Shown: in pieces, positions 53,592 through 63,797 of the stretch
Layout: each line of letters opens with the position of its first letter
Numbering within the stretch: the first letter of the stretch is position 1
NCBI RefSeq assembly: GCF_001020565.1
Contig: NZ_LDAS01000001.1
Coordinates: 2,876,520-2,940,519, forward strand
Length of the DNA: 64,000 nucleotides
DNA from: Maribacter thermophilus
Lineage (GTDB): Bacteria > Bacteroidota > Bacteroidia > Flavobacteriales > Flavobacteriaceae
Reading direction: 5' to 3'
The notes under the pieces: model-generated
Told to the model about the DNA's origin: nothing
Database searches by the model: none
The model's input: only the letters and a program-made list of their open reading frames with translations
Program-made: the position numbers and the translations under genes

Positions 53592-54536
53592 CTAAAATCC
53601 GGGTTTAATCTTACGAAGATACATATTTGCCTTTGTAGGATTGTTCAAAGCATTGTATGCATCTGCCAATTCTTTGTATATCTTATTTCCCAATGAAACA
53701 TCGCCTATTAAATAGTCTAATGCCGTTTCCAAAGATTCTATCGCCTGCCGATTCTTTCTGGTCCTGTTAAGGGCATAGCCGTTGGCATAATAAAAATAGG
53801 GCTGTGACGGATAATTTTCCAAGGCATCCTCTGAAATCTGCAAAATCAACGTTGCGGAATTTTCTATACTGATCAACCCTTTTAATCGATTTTTATACTC
53901 CATTAAACTTTTTACCTCGGTAGAAGCACCTACTTCTGTAGTAAAACTTTTGACGACAATTTTTTCGGGCTCCTTGTTAATAGAGTCGTTTATTCTGGAC
54001 TTCAAATAATCCAATCCATCCATATTTTTTACTTCTTCCAATATGGATTTGGCCAATCTATATTTGCCGAGCTTAAAATAGGCCTTGGCCATATTTGCCT
54101 TTAATGTCTCGTTTTTCCACGGAATTTCGCTCTTAACAAGCTCTATAGAAGAATTCTGGGCATCCAAGGTTTTTGCCAAAGTATGTGCATACCAATAATT
54201 TTCTGGGTCTATTGTTACGGCCTCCTCGGCAAATTGCTGTGCATTAATATATTGTTTGTCCAACAAATATGTTTTGGCAAGTTCATAAGCAACCACATCC
54301 TTTTCAGGACCCATTTCCTTACATTTCAATAGGGCGTTTATAGCTTTATCATAGTTTTGAATCCCTTTCTGTTTTAGGGCTTCAAAGAAGCTAACCTGAA
54401 AATCATCGGAATACTCCTCTAAAAAGACTTCGGCACTTTCTTCGACCATGATCCTGTTATCCTCTTGCGAACTAAGCACCTTGGGGATTAGGTATATCCC
54501 CATAAAAATTAACCGCATTAGGATTCTTGTTCTCAT
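53592..54536 (-). CDS. Exported tetratricopeptide repeat protein
   Basis: A 314-residue protein with a signal peptide (1-~23, ending LSSQ) and several TPR-like helical pairs across residues 45-310 (for example YDKAINALLKCKEMGPEKDVVAYELAKTYL-like at the start, and ALNNPTKANMYLRKIKPGF at the end). It probably is a periplasmic or outer-membrane interaction scaffold. It begins six bases after dut. No specific function can be given. Confidence 0.83.
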   Translation of the reverse strand: MRTRILMRLIFMGIYLIPKVLSSQEDNRIMVEESAEVFLEEYSDDFQVSFFEALKQKGIQNYDKAINALLKCKEMGPEKDVVAYELAKTYLLDKQYINAQQFAEEAVTIDPENYWYAHTLAKTLDAQNSSIELVKSEIPWKNETLKANMAKAYFKLGKYRLAKSILEEVKNMDGLDYLKSRINDSINKEPEKIVVKSFTTEVGASTEVKSLMEYKNRLKGLISIENSATLILQISEDALENYPSQPYFYYANGYALNRTRKNRQAIESLETALDYLIGDVSLGNKIYKELADAYNALNNPTKANMYLRKIKPGF

Positions 54537-54542
54537 GTGTAC

Positions 54543-54977
54543 TTACTTTACACCGGTACTACCAAAACCCCCTTGTCCCCTGGTAGTATCGGATAACTCA
54601 TCTACCGCCACCCACTCTGCACGTTCGTGTTTGGCAATAATCATTTGCGCTATTCTTTCCCCGTTTTCGATGGTAAAGTCCTCATTGGACAAATTAACGA
54701 GTATTATGCCCACCTCGCCACGGTAATCGGCATCTATCGTTCCTGGTGCATTTAATACGGTTATTCCCTTTTTGGCGGCCAAACCGCTCCTTGGCCTTAC
54801 TTGTGCTTCATAACCAATGGGCAATTCTATAAAAAGACCCGTCTTTATAATGGCACGCCCCAGAGGTTTAAGTGTAACCGGCTCTTCAATGTTGGCTCTT
54901 AAATCCATTCCCGCAGAAGCCTCTGTTTCGTAGTGAGGCAACTCATGACCTGATTTATTTATGATCTTTACTTTCAT
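54543..54977 (-). CDS. dut: dUTP diphosphatase
   Basis: A 144-residue trimeric dUTPase with the five motifs: [40 protein letters not shown] and [10 protein letters not shown]. It removes dUTP and gives dUMP for thymidylate synthesis. It lies 35 bases after the flippase gene and six before the TPR gene, inside an envelope-related operon, a conserved but functionally unexplained linkage. Confidence 0.96.
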   Translation of the reverse strand: MKVKIINKSGHELPHYETEASAGMDLRANIEEPVTLKPLGRAIIKTGLFIELPIGYEAQVRPRSGLAAKKGITVLNAPGTIDADYRGEVGIILVNLSNEDFTIENGERIAQMIIAKHERAEWVAVDELSDTTRGQGGFGSTGVK

Positions 54978-55012
54978 TCAAATTAATATAATAGATTAAA
55001 AATTATTGTTTC

Positions 55013-56470
55013 CTACTTAGTGAAAACCTTTTTTAAATTGTCTATTTCCAATTTATACACCAAGCCCAAGAAAATTATCAATAAAGGGATTCCAACAAAT
55101 AAACTTCTATCAAAGATATAGAAGGAAATGATTGAAAACAGTATAGAAATTCCTAAGTAAAATATAATTTTTCTAAAATTATAGGGTATCGGGTAGTACA
55201 TACGCCCGAAATAAAAGGACAAGGTCATCATGGTGCCATAGGCGATCAGGGTTGCCCATGCAGAAGCCATATAGCTATAGGAAGATACAAATGCAAAGTT
55301 GATAATGATCGTGAGCAAAGCACCGATCATGGATATATAGGCCCCAAATTTGGTTCTGTCGGTAATTTTATACCAAACAGATAGATTATGGTAGATGCCA
55401 AGAAAAAAGCTGGCCAGCACAATAATGGGCACTACGGACATGGCATCCCAATAAGATTCATCTAAAACGATAAACCTTTTTAGTACATCTGCAAAAACAA
55501 CAACTCCTAGGAGAATTATACTACCGAGCACCACAAAATAATTAGTAATCTGGGCGTATGCCTTTTGAGGGTTCTTGGTGTCTGAATGACTGAAGAAAAA
55601 GGGTTCTATCCCCATTCGGAAAGCCGTTGCAAAAAGAGTCATAAACAAAGCAAGCTTGTAGCAAGCCGAATACTTTCCCATCTCACTTTTTGCAATATCG
55701 ACAGGAAGCAATTCTGATAGCAAGTATCTATCAAAAACCTCATTAATGGTAAATGCGATACCAGCAACCATAACCGGCATAGCATATTTTAACATTCGCC
55801 GCCACAAATCCATATCAAACACATACGGTCTTCTTAAATAAACACGGATCATCAACAACAGCGTTACGGAACTGGCAATAAGATTGGATATAAGGATGTA
55901 AGATATCTCAAAATTGGGTGTGTATGCCTTGCCCAAGAACCCCGGGGTATCTGCGGCGGCCAATTTTGGCAACAGAATTAGAAAGAACAGGTTCAACCCA
56001 AGGTTCATGGCTACGTTTAAAATTTTAACAATGGCGTAGCGCATAGGTTTTTCATTTGCCCTTAACCAGGCAAAAGGAACTATTACCAAAGCATCTAACA
56101 CCAAAATACCCAATACATAGTTCATGTACCTAGGCTCAATGTTCAAAACTGCTGCAAAAGTTTCTTTGAACAGCAAGCCAAGCAATAAGAACAACATAGA
56201 AGATCCCGCCAAAGAAATCAATGATGTGGACACTACTTTTTTTCGATGCTCCGATTCTTTATAAAACCTAAAAAACGCCGTTTCCATTCCATATGCCAAA
56301 AACACATTTAAAATGGCAAACCACGAAAAAATAAGAGTTACCTCCCCGTACGTTCCCGGTGGCATTACGGCAGTGTAAATAGGCACCAGCAAGAATGACA
56401 GCATTCTGGGCAAAACAGTCGCCAAGCCATATATAGCCGTTTGTTTAAAAAGTTTTTTAAGCGGATTCAA
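55013..56470 (-). CDS. Polysaccharide/lipid flippase of the MOP superfamily (Wzx-like)
   Basis: A 485-residue membrane protein with about 14 helices. The start LFKQTAIYGLATVLPRMLSFLLVPIYTAVM is typical of Wzx/MATE-type oligosaccharide-lipid flippases. The substrate could be a surface polysaccharide repeat unit. It appears to be the first gene of the unit dut, TPR, DUF4292, EnvC-like, aldo/keto reductase. An 18-base palindrome lies 157 bases upstream. Confidence 0.87.
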   Translation of the reverse strand: MNPLKKLFKQTAIYGLATVLPRMLSFLLVPIYTAVMPPGTYGEVTLIFSWFAILNVFLAYGMETAFFRFYKESEHRKKVVSTSLISLAGSSMLFLLLGLLFKETFAAVLNIEPRYMNYVLGILVLDALVIVPFAWLRANEKPMRYAIVKILNVAMNLGLNLFFLILLPKLAAADTPGFLGKAYTPNFEISYILISNLIASSVTLLLMIRVYLRRPYVFDMDLWRRMLKYAMPVMVAGIAFTINEVFDRYLLSELLPVDIAKSEMGKYSACYKLALFMTLFATAFRMGIEPFFFSHSDTKNPQKAYAQITNYFVVLGSIILLGVVVFADVLKRFIVLDESYWDAMSVVPIIVLASFFLGIYHNLSVWYKITDRTKFGAYISMIGALLTIIINFAFVSSYSYMASAWATLIAYGTMMTLSFYFGRMYYPIPYNFRKIIFYLGISILFSIISFYIFDRSLFVGIPLLIIFLGLVYKLEIDNLKKVFTK

Positions 56471-56626
56471 ACACCTTAGATTGAGACGTTAAAAGTACCT
56501 ATTTACGATGGTTAAACAAAGTTAGTTTTGTAGCTCGTATCTTAAAATATTCCATTTTTTTTGAAAGAGTTGCCAAAACCGGAACATACCTAACAACTAT
56601 CAATGTACGTTAACCCTATTCAGGTT

Positions 56627-56644
56627 ATTAGGTCTAGACCTAAT
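56627..56644. promoter_or_regulatory. 18-base perfect palindrome
   Basis: ATTAGGTCTAGACCTAAT is a perfect dyad with no spacer, in the 230-base gap between the TetA-like gene end and the flippase start. There is no T run, so it is not a normal terminator. It could be an operator for a dimeric regulator of the flippase unit. Confidence 0.45.
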
Positions 56645-56700
56645 TTAAGGTCCAAAATGTAACTCTTAGTTTTAACCACCAAAATAACATTCCAATTGTT

Positions 56701-57912
56701 TTATAGATCCATTCTCCTCATTGCCAAAGAGGCCAACAAAAAAGCCAGCAATAACATAAATGCAGCCAAGGCATAGGGAGCACCAGGAAAATAAACCTTA
56801 GTTTCAGGACGTATAAAGAAATAAAAGACTGGTGAGAATATCAATTGACCTAAAATTGCCGTGACACTGACCAGACCTGTAATAGACCCTTGCAGGTTTC
56901 CCTGTTCCTTTTCGGAAACCTCGTTGGAAATTACTCCTTGAACGGTGGGTCCTGCAATACCACCCAATGCATATGGAATTAAAAATGCATACAACATCCA
57001 TGGTTCCGATGCCAATGAAAAAAGGAACATACCTATCGTCCATAATAAAAAGCCATAGACAACCACCCTTTTTCTTCCTAGTTTTTTTACAAAAAAACCG
57101 ACTAAAACTCCCTGAACTATAGCCACCAATAAACCCACGACCATTAATGAAATGCCTATTTCCTTTGGACTCCAATCATAACGTTCAATTCCATAATAAG
57201 ACCATGTGGAAGGAAGCGCCTGCCCGGCCAAATTAGCCAAAAAATAGGCGGAAATAAGTAACAACACCCCTTTATAGTTACGCAAAGCAAACAGTGAAAC
57301 CCCTGGTATCATTTTCTTTATATCAATAGACCTTCTGTTCTCAACAGATAGGGATTCTGGAACAAAAAACAACCCAAAGAGAAAATTTGCAAACGTCAAG
57401 GCCGCAGCAATATAAAAAGGCAAACGAATATCTATTTCACCAAAAAAACCGCCAATTCCAGGCCCAATAATAAAGCCCAGGCCAAAAGCGGCCCCTATCA
57501 ACCCAAAATTCTTGGCCTTGTTCTCTTTGGTACTCACATCGGCAATATAGGCGGAGGCCACCGTAAAACTGGCTCCGGTAATACCAGCCAAAAACCTCCC
57601 CAAAAACAACCAAGTAATAGTAGGTGCCCAAGCGTGAATCAAATAATCGACACTCAACCCAAGCAAAGCCAATAAAAGAATAGGGCGCCGACCGAATTTA
57701 TCAGATATTTCCCCCAAAACCGGAGAAAACAAAAATTGCATACCTGCAAAAGCGGTGGTAAGCCACATTCCATAGATAATGGCCATATGATTGCCCTCAC
57801 CGGTTAGTTCCATTATCAGTTCTGGAATGATAGGGAGAATGATCCCTATTCCGATAACATCGACCAAAATTGTAATGAATATAAAAAGTAAAGCCGTTTT
57901 TTTCGATTTCAT
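56701..57912 (-). CDS. MFS transporter, TetA-like (DHA1 family)
   Basis: A 403-residue 12-helix exporter. The start FIFITILVDVIGIGIILPIIPELI and motif A (GEISDKFGRRPILL) are characteristic of the TCR/Tet DHA1 drug:proton antiporters. Chromosomal flavobacterial members are generally of unknown substrate; no resistance can be claimed. It is monocistronic, between the atp operon terminator and the palindrome region. Confidence 0.9.
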   Translation of the reverse strand: MKSKKTALLFIFITILVDVIGIGIILPIIPELIMELTGEGNHMAIIYGMWLTTAFAGMQFLFSPVLGEISDKFGRRPILLLALLGLSVDYLIHAWAPTITWLFLGRFLAGITGASFTVASAYIADVSTKENKAKNFGLIGAAFGLGFIIGPGIGGFFGEIDIRLPFYIAAALTFANFLFGLFFVPESLSVENRRSIDIKKMIPGVSLFALRNYKGVLLLISAYFLANLAGQALPSTWSYYGIERYDWSPKEIGISLMVVGLLVAIVQGVLVGFFVKKLGRKRVVVYGFLLWTIGMFLFSLASEPWMLYAFLIPYALGGIAGPTVQGVISNEVSEKEQGNLQGSITGLVSVTAILGQLIFSPVFYFFIRPETKVYFPGAPYALAAFMLLLAFLLASLAMRRMDL

Positions 57913-57961
57913 ATCGGGGACAAAAGTCGGTTAAAAATTGAAGTGGTCTGACTTTAAAAAC

Positions 57962-57990
57962 AAAAACCTCACATTTCTGTGAGGTTTTTT
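57962..57990. terminator. Terminator of the ATP synthase operon
   Basis: AACCTCACA-TTTC-TGTGAGGTT with A and T runs on both sides. On the minus strand it stops the atp transcript 21 bases past atpG. Confidence 0.85.
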
Positions 57991-58010
57991 ATTCTACTAT
58001 TAATATGAAA

Positions 58011-58871
58011 TTAGTTGTTCAAAGCCTCGGCTCCACCAACTATTTCTAATATTTCATTTGTAATTGCTGCTTGTCTTGCCTTGTTATAGGTCAATTTCAA
58101 CTGATCCCTTAATTCTGTGGCGTTATCGGTAGCCTTGTGCATAGCGGTCATACGTGCTCCGTGCTCACTGGCAAACGAATCTCTTATGCCCTTATACAAT
58201 TGTGTCTTTAATGATTTCGGAATCAATTGCTCCACTATTTCTGCCTTAGATGGCTCAAAAGTGTAATCCACATTGGCACTATCTTCCCCTGTAACAGGCA
58301 CTATTGGAAGAAACTGTTCGGTCATAACAATTTGTGTGGCCGCATTCTTAAACTTGTTATACACAATTTCAATGCGGTCATATGTACCGTTTGTAAACTT
58401 TTCCATTAGATCCTCTGCGATCAAGGCAACATTATCAAATGTCAGGTCATCGAAAATAGCACTATGCTCTGCAATGACATTGTATCGCTTTCCGAGAAAA
58501 TCATTGGCCTTTTTACCAATGGCAACAAAATCCACTTGTTTTCCAGCGTACACATTCTCGACAAGATCGGTACTCTGTTTTAAAATATTGGAGTTGAACG
58601 CACCACATAACCCCCTATTAGAGGTTATGGCTACCACCAATACTTTGTTTACCTCTCTATTATCGGCATACTTGCTTCCTGAGTCCCCTTCCAAACTGGC
58701 GCTAAGACCTTGTAAAAGTTCCGTTAGCTTATCGGCATAAGGCCTCATTGCCGTAATGGCATCTTGCGCTTTTTTCAATTTTGCAGCAGATACCATTTTC
58801 ATGGCACTGGTAATCTGCATGGTTGAAGAAACAGATGCTATTCTATTACGTATTTCCTTTAAATTGGCCAT
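58011..58871 (-). CDS. atpG: ATP synthase gamma subunit
   Basis: A 286-residue central stalk subunit with the typical ends: MANLKEIRNRIASVSSTMQITSAMKMVSAAKL and the C-terminal coil (ATDNATELRDQLKLTYNKARQAAITNEILEI). It rotates inside the F1 head. It is the last gene of this operon and is followed by a terminator, so atpD and atpC are encoded elsewhere. Confidence 0.97.
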   Translation of the reverse strand: MANLKEIRNRIASVSSTMQITSAMKMVSAAKLKKAQDAITAMRPYADKLTELLQGLSASLEGDSGSKYADNREVNKVLVVAITSNRGLCGAFNSNILKQSTDLVENVYAGKQVDFVAIGKKANDFLGKRYNVIAEHSAIFDDLTFDNVALIAEDLMEKFTNGTYDRIEIVYNKFKNAATQIVMTEQFLPIVPVTGEDSANVDYTFEPSKAEIVEQLIPKSLKTQLYKGIRDSFASEHGARMTAMHKATDNATELRDQLKLTYNKARQAAITNEILEIVGGAEALNN

Positions 58872-58899
58872 TCTTTCGAGTTAAGAATTCGATTGTAAT

Positions 58900-60477
58900 T
58901 TAGTTGTATTTAGCAGAAAGCTCTTTACAAACAGAGGCTAAGGTATCTGTAACCTCGTCTGTTAATTTTCCAGCTTTTAAAGTGTCAAGTACATCTCTAT
59001 GCTTAGCATTCAAGAATTCCAAGAAATCACGTTCAAATTCTTTGACCTTTTCAACAGGAACATCTTTCAATAAGTTTTTAGACCCTGCGTAAATAATCGC
59101 GATTTGATCCTCTACCGTATAAGGATCGTTCTGTGCTTGCTTTAAGATTTCAACGTTTCTACGACCTTTCTCGATTACATTTAATGTAGCTGCATCCAAA
59201 TCGGAACCAAATTTCGCGAATGCTTCCAATTCACGGAACTGTGCTTGATCCAGTTTTAAGGTACCAGCCACTTTTTTCATTGATTTGATCTGTGCGTTAC
59301 CACCCACACGAGATACCGAAATACCCACGTTAATTGCTGGTCTTACACCTTGGTTGAACAAATCTTGCTCTAAGAAAATTTGACCATCTGTAATAGAAAT
59401 TACGTTGGTAGGTATATAGGCCGATACGTCACCCGCCTGAGTTTCGATAATAGGCAATGCCGTTAAAGAACCACCTCCTTTTACCATCGGTTTTAATACC
59501 TCTGGCAAATCGTTCATTTCTTTTGCGATATCGTCATCATTGATAACTTTTGCCGCACGCTCCAATAATCTAGAGTGTAGATAGAAAACGTCACCTGGGT
59601 AAGCCTCACGTCCTGGTGGTCTTCTCAAAAGAAGGGATACCTCACGATAAGCTACTGCTTGTTTTGATAAATCATCGTATATGATCAATGCAGGACGACC
59701 TGTATCTCTAAAGTACTCACCTATAGAAGCTCCGGCAAACGGTGCATACACCTGCATTGGCGCAGGATCTGATGCGTTCGCGGCAACAATGGTGGTATAG
59801 GCCATTGCACCTTTATCTTCTAGAATTTGCGCTATCCCGGCTACTGTAGATGCTTTTTGCCCTACGGCTACATATATACAGTATACAGGCTCACCGGCAT
59901 CATAAAATTCTTTCTGGTTTAGAATAGTATCTATACAAACAGTAGTCTTACCTGTTTGACGGTCACCGATTACAAGCTCCCTTTGACCACGACCTACAGG
60001 AATCATGGCATCTATCGCCTTGATACCAGATTGCATAGGTTCTGTTACAGGCTCTCTATAAATAACACCTGGTGCTTTACGCTCCAATGGCATTTCATAG
60101 GTCTCACCGGTAATAGGCCCCTTACCATCTATTGGGTTACCCAAAGTATCTACCACACGACCAACAATTCCTTCACCAACATTGATAGAAGCAATTCTTT
60201 GGGTTCTTTTAACGGTAGCCCCTTCTCCAACTTCTTTGGAAGGTCCTAACAATACAACACCCACATTGTCTTCTTCCAAGTTCAAAACGATTCCTTCCAA
60301 GCCGCCTTCGAACTCTACCAACTCACCATATTGTGCATTTGCCAAGCCGTAGACCCTGGCAATACCATCACCTACTTGCAATACAGTTCCTACTTCGTCT
60401 AAAGTAGCGGTTGCATCAAATCCTGATAATTGTTTCTTTAAAATTGCCGATACTTCTGCGGCTTTTACTCCTGCCAT
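58900..60477 (-). CDS. atpA: ATP synthase alpha subunit
   Basis: A 525-residue non-catalytic nucleotide-binding F1 subunit. The P-loop GDRQTGKT is at residues 171-178 and the signature [14 protein letters not shown] is at its usual place. The length is normal. It follows atpH by 61 bases and precedes atpG by 28. Confidence 0.98.
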   Translation of the reverse strand: MAGVKAAEVSAILKKQLSGFDATATLDEVGTVLQVGDGIARVYGLANAQYGELVEFEGGLEGIVLNLEEDNVGVVLLGPSKEVGEGATVKRTQRIASINVGEGIVGRVVDTLGNPIDGKGPITGETYEMPLERKAPGVIYREPVTEPMQSGIKAIDAMIPVGRGQRELVIGDRQTGKTTVCIDTILNQKEFYDAGEPVYCIYVAVGQKASTVAGIAQILEDKGAMAYTTIVAANASDPAPMQVYAPFAGASIGEYFRDTGRPALIIYDDLSKQAVAYREVSLLLRRPPGREAYPGDVFYLHSRLLERAAKVINDDDIAKEMNDLPEVLKPMVKGGGSLTALPIIETQAGDVSAYIPTNVISITDGQIFLEQDLFNQGVRPAINVGISVSRVGGNAQIKSMKKVAGTLKLDQAQFRELEAFAKFGSDLDAATLNVIEKGRRNVEILKQAQNDPYTVEDQIAIIYAGSKNLLKDVPVEKVKEFERDFLEFLNAKHRDVLDTLKAGKLTDEVTDTLASVCKELSAKYN

Positions 60478-60538
60478 ATGTTCTAGATATAAAGTGTTGA
60501 AACGAGAAGTTCTACTCCTCTCTTTCTACTAATAATTA

Positions 60539-61078
60539 TTATAGACTGTTTGTAAATTCTCTTTTTAAATTGTTCAATTTGTTCGAAATGCTAGCATCGT
60601 ACTGCAAATCGCCCACTCTTAAAACAAACCCACCGATGATACTCTCATCAACTTTATTCTCAACGGTTACCTCGTTACCTGTAATGGAAGCTACATGTTT
60701 TAAAACCTTTTTTTCCAAGGCCTCGTCCATAGGAACCGCGGTAGTTACGTATGCCACATCATTTCCTTTCAATTGCTCGTTTAGAATGATGTACTTTAAA
60801 GCTACCTCGTTCAACATAGCAACCCTTTTATTGTCTACCAACATGCCTATCATTCCATCGGTAATTGCATGAGACCCTTTGAAAACCTCGTTCAAGACTT
60901 TCTTTTTTACGTCTCCGGAAATAACAGGGCTAGACAACATCTCTTTTAAATCCGTACTGTCTGAAATGGTATCCACTATGGTACGCATATCTTTCTCAAC
61001 GGCTTCGGTCGCCTTGTTCTCCACTGCCAAATCCAAAATGGCCTTCGCATATCTGATTGCTGCTCTAGAGTCGCTCAT
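60539..61078 (-). CDS. atpH: ATP synthase delta subunit
   Basis: A 179-residue OSCP/delta subunit that joins the peripheral stalk to F1. The start SRAAIRYAKAILDLA and the C-terminal ESIIGGFVLRVGDLQYDASISNKLNNLK are diagnostic. It follows atpF by six bases. Confidence 0.96.
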   Translation of the reverse strand: MSDSRAAIRYAKAILDLAVENKATEAVEKDMRTIVDTISDSTDLKEMLSSPVISGDVKKKVLNEVFKGSHAITDGMIGMLVDNKRVAMLNEVALKYIILNEQLKGNDVAYVTTAVPMDEALEKKVLKHVASITGNEVTVENKVDESIIGGFVLRVGDLQYDASISNKLNNLKREFTNSL

Positions 61079-61084
61079 TTCTTT

Positions 61085-61585
61085 TTAGTTCAATTTGATA
61101 TCACCCAACATTTTCTCCACTAATTGAAGTTGCTTGTCTTTAGCGGATAACTCTTCTTTCAATACTTTTTCGGCAATACTAACGGATAGTTCCGCCACTT
61201 GGCTCTTAATATCGGCAACGGCTGCTTTCTTTTCACTCTCTATTGTCGCCTGTGCCTGTTTGATCATTTTATCCCCTTCTGCCTTAGCCTGCTCTTTAGA
61301 GTCGGCTATCATCTTATCTTTGATCTCACGAGCTTCTTTCAACATTGCCTCACGCTCGGCACGGGCTTCTTTCAACATTCTGTCATTGTCCGCCTGAAGG
61401 TTTTGCATATCGGCTTTTGCTTTTTCTGCTGCTGCCAAAGCATCTTGAATACCGGCCTCTCTTTCGTTCAAAGAATTTAATATAGGTTTCCAGGCAAATT
61501 TCACCAACAAAAATATCAGGGCCAATAACAAGATGACCTGAACTATGAACAAACCTGGCGAAAAATCGTTTAATAAAGTTTCCAT
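61085..61585 (-). CDS. atpF: ATP synthase b subunit
   Basis: A 166-residue peripheral stalk subunit: membrane helix at about 10-30 (PGLFIVQVILLLALIFLLVKFAWKP) and a long charged coiled coil from residue 40 on, rich in Ala, Lys, Glu. The WKPI element after the helix is typical. Confidence 0.96.
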   Translation of the reverse strand: METLLNDFSPGLFIVQVILLLALIFLLVKFAWKPILNSLNEREAGIQDALAAAEKAKADMQNLQADNDRMLKEARAEREAMLKEAREIKDKMIADSKEQAKAEGDKMIKQAQATIESEKKAAVADIKSQVAELSVSIAEKVLKEELSAKDKQLQLVEKMLGDIKLN

Positions 61586-61680
61586 TTATTTATTTGTCTA
61601 TAAATTAAAATACGAATCAATAGTTAAAACATTTCCTGCAACCAACCGTTGCAGGAAAATGTCTTTTTTGGTTAATATTC

Positions 61681-61887
<207 letters not shown>

Positions 61888-61906
61888 TTAAATTAAAAAA
61901 CTCCTA

Positions 61907-63085
61907 TTAAATAAAATCTCCCCTTACATCTTCTGCATCCGGTACTACATGCCCTTCCGCATCATGTTCATGCTCATGTTCATGTTCCGCCACCGCCATA
62001 CCAATAAACAAAGCCGAAAGCATTGTAAATATGTAAGCTTGTAAAAAAGCCACCAATACTTCTATCAATGTGATAAAAAACGACAGCACCAAAGACAAGG
62101 CCGTAGCCCCACCGACCGTAAGGGTTTCCTTAAGGGTGAACATAATAGCAATCAAACTCATAACTACGATGTGGCCCGCAGATATGTTTGCAAAAAGACG
62201 CACCAACAATGAGAACGGTTTAATGATAAATGCACCGGCCAATTCAATAATAGCCAATACAGGTCTTATCAATACAGGCACCCCTGGCATCCAGAGCATG
62301 TGCATCCAATAATCTTTATTTCCGCTAAACGTATAAATTACCAATGTAAAAATTGCCAAAGCTGCCGTTACCGCAAGTTGCCCGGTTACGTTAAAACCTA
62401 ATGGAGTCAATCCTAAAAGATTCAAAATCCAAATAAAGAAGAATACGGTCAACAAATAACCGGTAAACTTTCTGTATTTTTTCTCACCTATGTTAGGACG
62501 GGCGATTTCGTCACGTACATATATCACCAATGGCTCTAAAACCCTACCAAAACCGGTAGGAACACTTTTGTTCTTATATTGTTTTGCCAAAGAAGAAAAG
62601 GCCCATAACATAAAAAGACCCACCAATAAAATTCCGAATACGCTTTTGGTGATAGAAAAATCCAACACCCTATGGGCATTGGCCGCATGGTGATGCTCAT
62701 CTAAACTCAAAGAAGTCGCACCCTCTTCCAACTCATATATCTTACTGTGCAACTTAACGAATTTAGAACCATTTTTTTCGACCACAACCTCACCATTATC
62801 ATCATGGTGGAATTCTGAAGACATAAACGTTACCAAGCCATTGCTAGACCATAATATGACCGGCAATGGGAAACCTACGTGCTTTCTCTCTCCTTCACTG
62901 TTCGTATAAGAAAACAGGTGAAAGTCATGAGCGTCTTTAATGTGGTGCAGAATATATGCATCCACATCTTCTTTACTGCTAACAGTACCTTCTTTTTGAC
63001 CCTCTGAGACTGCAAAACCTTGGAGTGAACTTCCTATTGCCAAAAACAACACTAGCTTTTTAATCACTTTTGAAACGTCCTTCAT
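61907..63085 (-). CDS. atpB: ATP synthase a subunit with periplasmic N-terminal domain and His-rich tail
   Basis: A 392-residue a subunit, longer than the 230-270 usual elsewhere. Residues 1-25 look like a signal sequence, about 26-140 form a periplasmic domain with many His, and the membrane core has the essential R296 (LLVRLFANISAGH) near the c-ring. The end AEHEHEHEHDAEGH (367-379) is a metal-binding-like His/Glu run. The N-terminal extension is common in Bacteroidota. It precedes atpE by 37 bases. Confidence 0.95.
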   Translation of the reverse strand: MKDVSKVIKKLVLFLAIGSSLQGFAVSEGQKEGTVSSKEDVDAYILHHIKDAHDFHLFSYTNSEGERKHVGFPLPVILWSSNGLVTFMSSEFHHDDNGEVVVEKNGSKFVKLHSKIYELEEGATSLSLDEHHHAANAHRVLDFSITKSVFGILLVGLFMLWAFSSLAKQYKNKSVPTGFGRVLEPLVIYVRDEIARPNIGEKKYRKFTGYLLTVFFFIWILNLLGLTPLGFNVTGQLAVTAALAIFTLVIYTFSGNKDYWMHMLWMPGVPVLIRPVLAIIELAGAFIIKPFSLLVRLFANISAGHIVVMSLIAIMFTLKETLTVGGATALSLVLSFFITLIEVLVAFLQAYIFTMLSALFIGMAVAEHEHEHEHDAEGHVVPDAEDVRGDFI

Positions 63086-63179
63086 TATTTCTTTATCAAA
63101 AATTATGCTCCTGAAAATTTGCGCAAAAGTAGTTAATATTACCGTAATTCAAAGAATTTTAAAGCTTTAAAATTCTGGA

Positions 63180-63566
63180 TTATTTTCTTTGCATGATTTT
63201 TGAAACAAAAAAGACTTCCATAGACAAGAATATAAATATAGGAATAAGAATAAAAGCCCTGTAAATACGGGGAAGTGTTTGATCTCCCATTAGTTGTGGA
63301 AAAAGCATGGCGGTAAAGAGGACAATTTTAAAAACCAACAGGCCTATGTATATAAAACCTAATTGCTCAAATATTTTGCGTTGTTTTGAAAGAATTTCAA
63401 ACCCGATAACCAATAGTAAGGAGAACAAAAAATGGAACAGGTATGTTTTTTGCAAAAGCAATTTAATTTCTAGACCGTCGTCTTGAAAAAACAGACTATG
63501 CAAGAAATAAGAGACCGCGCCCACCAAAGTGAACACGGTTGTATATAAAAATATCTTTTTGAGCAA
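63180..63566 (-). CDS. Four-helix membrane protein, DUF6168-like
   Basis: A 128-residue protein with four hydrophobic helices, placed where AtpI is found in other atp operons. The sequence (FLYTTVFTLVGAVSYFLHSLFF) resembles the DUF6168 family of Bacteroidota. It may help in c-ring assembly or be an AtpI replacement; this is inference from position. It starts six bases after atpZ. Confidence 0.75.
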   Translation of the reverse strand: MLKKIFLYTTVFTLVGAVSYFLHSLFFQDDGLEIKLLLQKTYLFHFLFSLLLVIGFEILSKQRKIFEQLGFIYIGLLVFKIVLFTAMLFPQLMGDQTLPRIYRAFILIPIFIFLSMEVFFVSKIMQRK

Positions 63567-63572
63567 TTCTAC

Positions 63573-63797
63573 CTATTTATTTAGGGCCATTACTTTTTTT
63601 ATGACCAAGTATATGGACAAAAATACGGCAAGTAATGTAACTGTATCCTCTAAAAATGTTTTTTGAAATTTTTCATCTAACCAAGAACCTAACAAATTAC
63701 CCAAATAAATGGTTGCTCCCATTTGAATGGCAATACCCGATAGGCTTGCTGCCGCACGCAGCAGATCGGAGTTGTTATGAGGCTTTTGCCGGCTCAT
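63573..63797 (-). CDS. atpZ: AtpZ/AtpI family protein
   Basis: A 74-residue two-helix protein (AASLSGIAIQMGATIYLGNLL and the TVTLLAVFLSIYLVIKKV stretch) of the AtpZ/AtpI family, often first in atp operons and linked to magnesium supply or c-ring assembly. Its start overlaps the bactofilin end by 23 bases. Confidence 0.87.
   Translation of the reverse strand: MSRQKPHNNSDLLRAAASLSGIAIQMGATIYLGNLLGSWLDEKFQKTFLEDTVTLLAVFLSIYLVIKKVMALNK

Noticed and set aside
56701-57912. Tetracycline resistance gene
   Set aside because: The protein is only family-level similar to TetA; chromosomal flavobacterial MFS genes of this type are not known resistance determinants.
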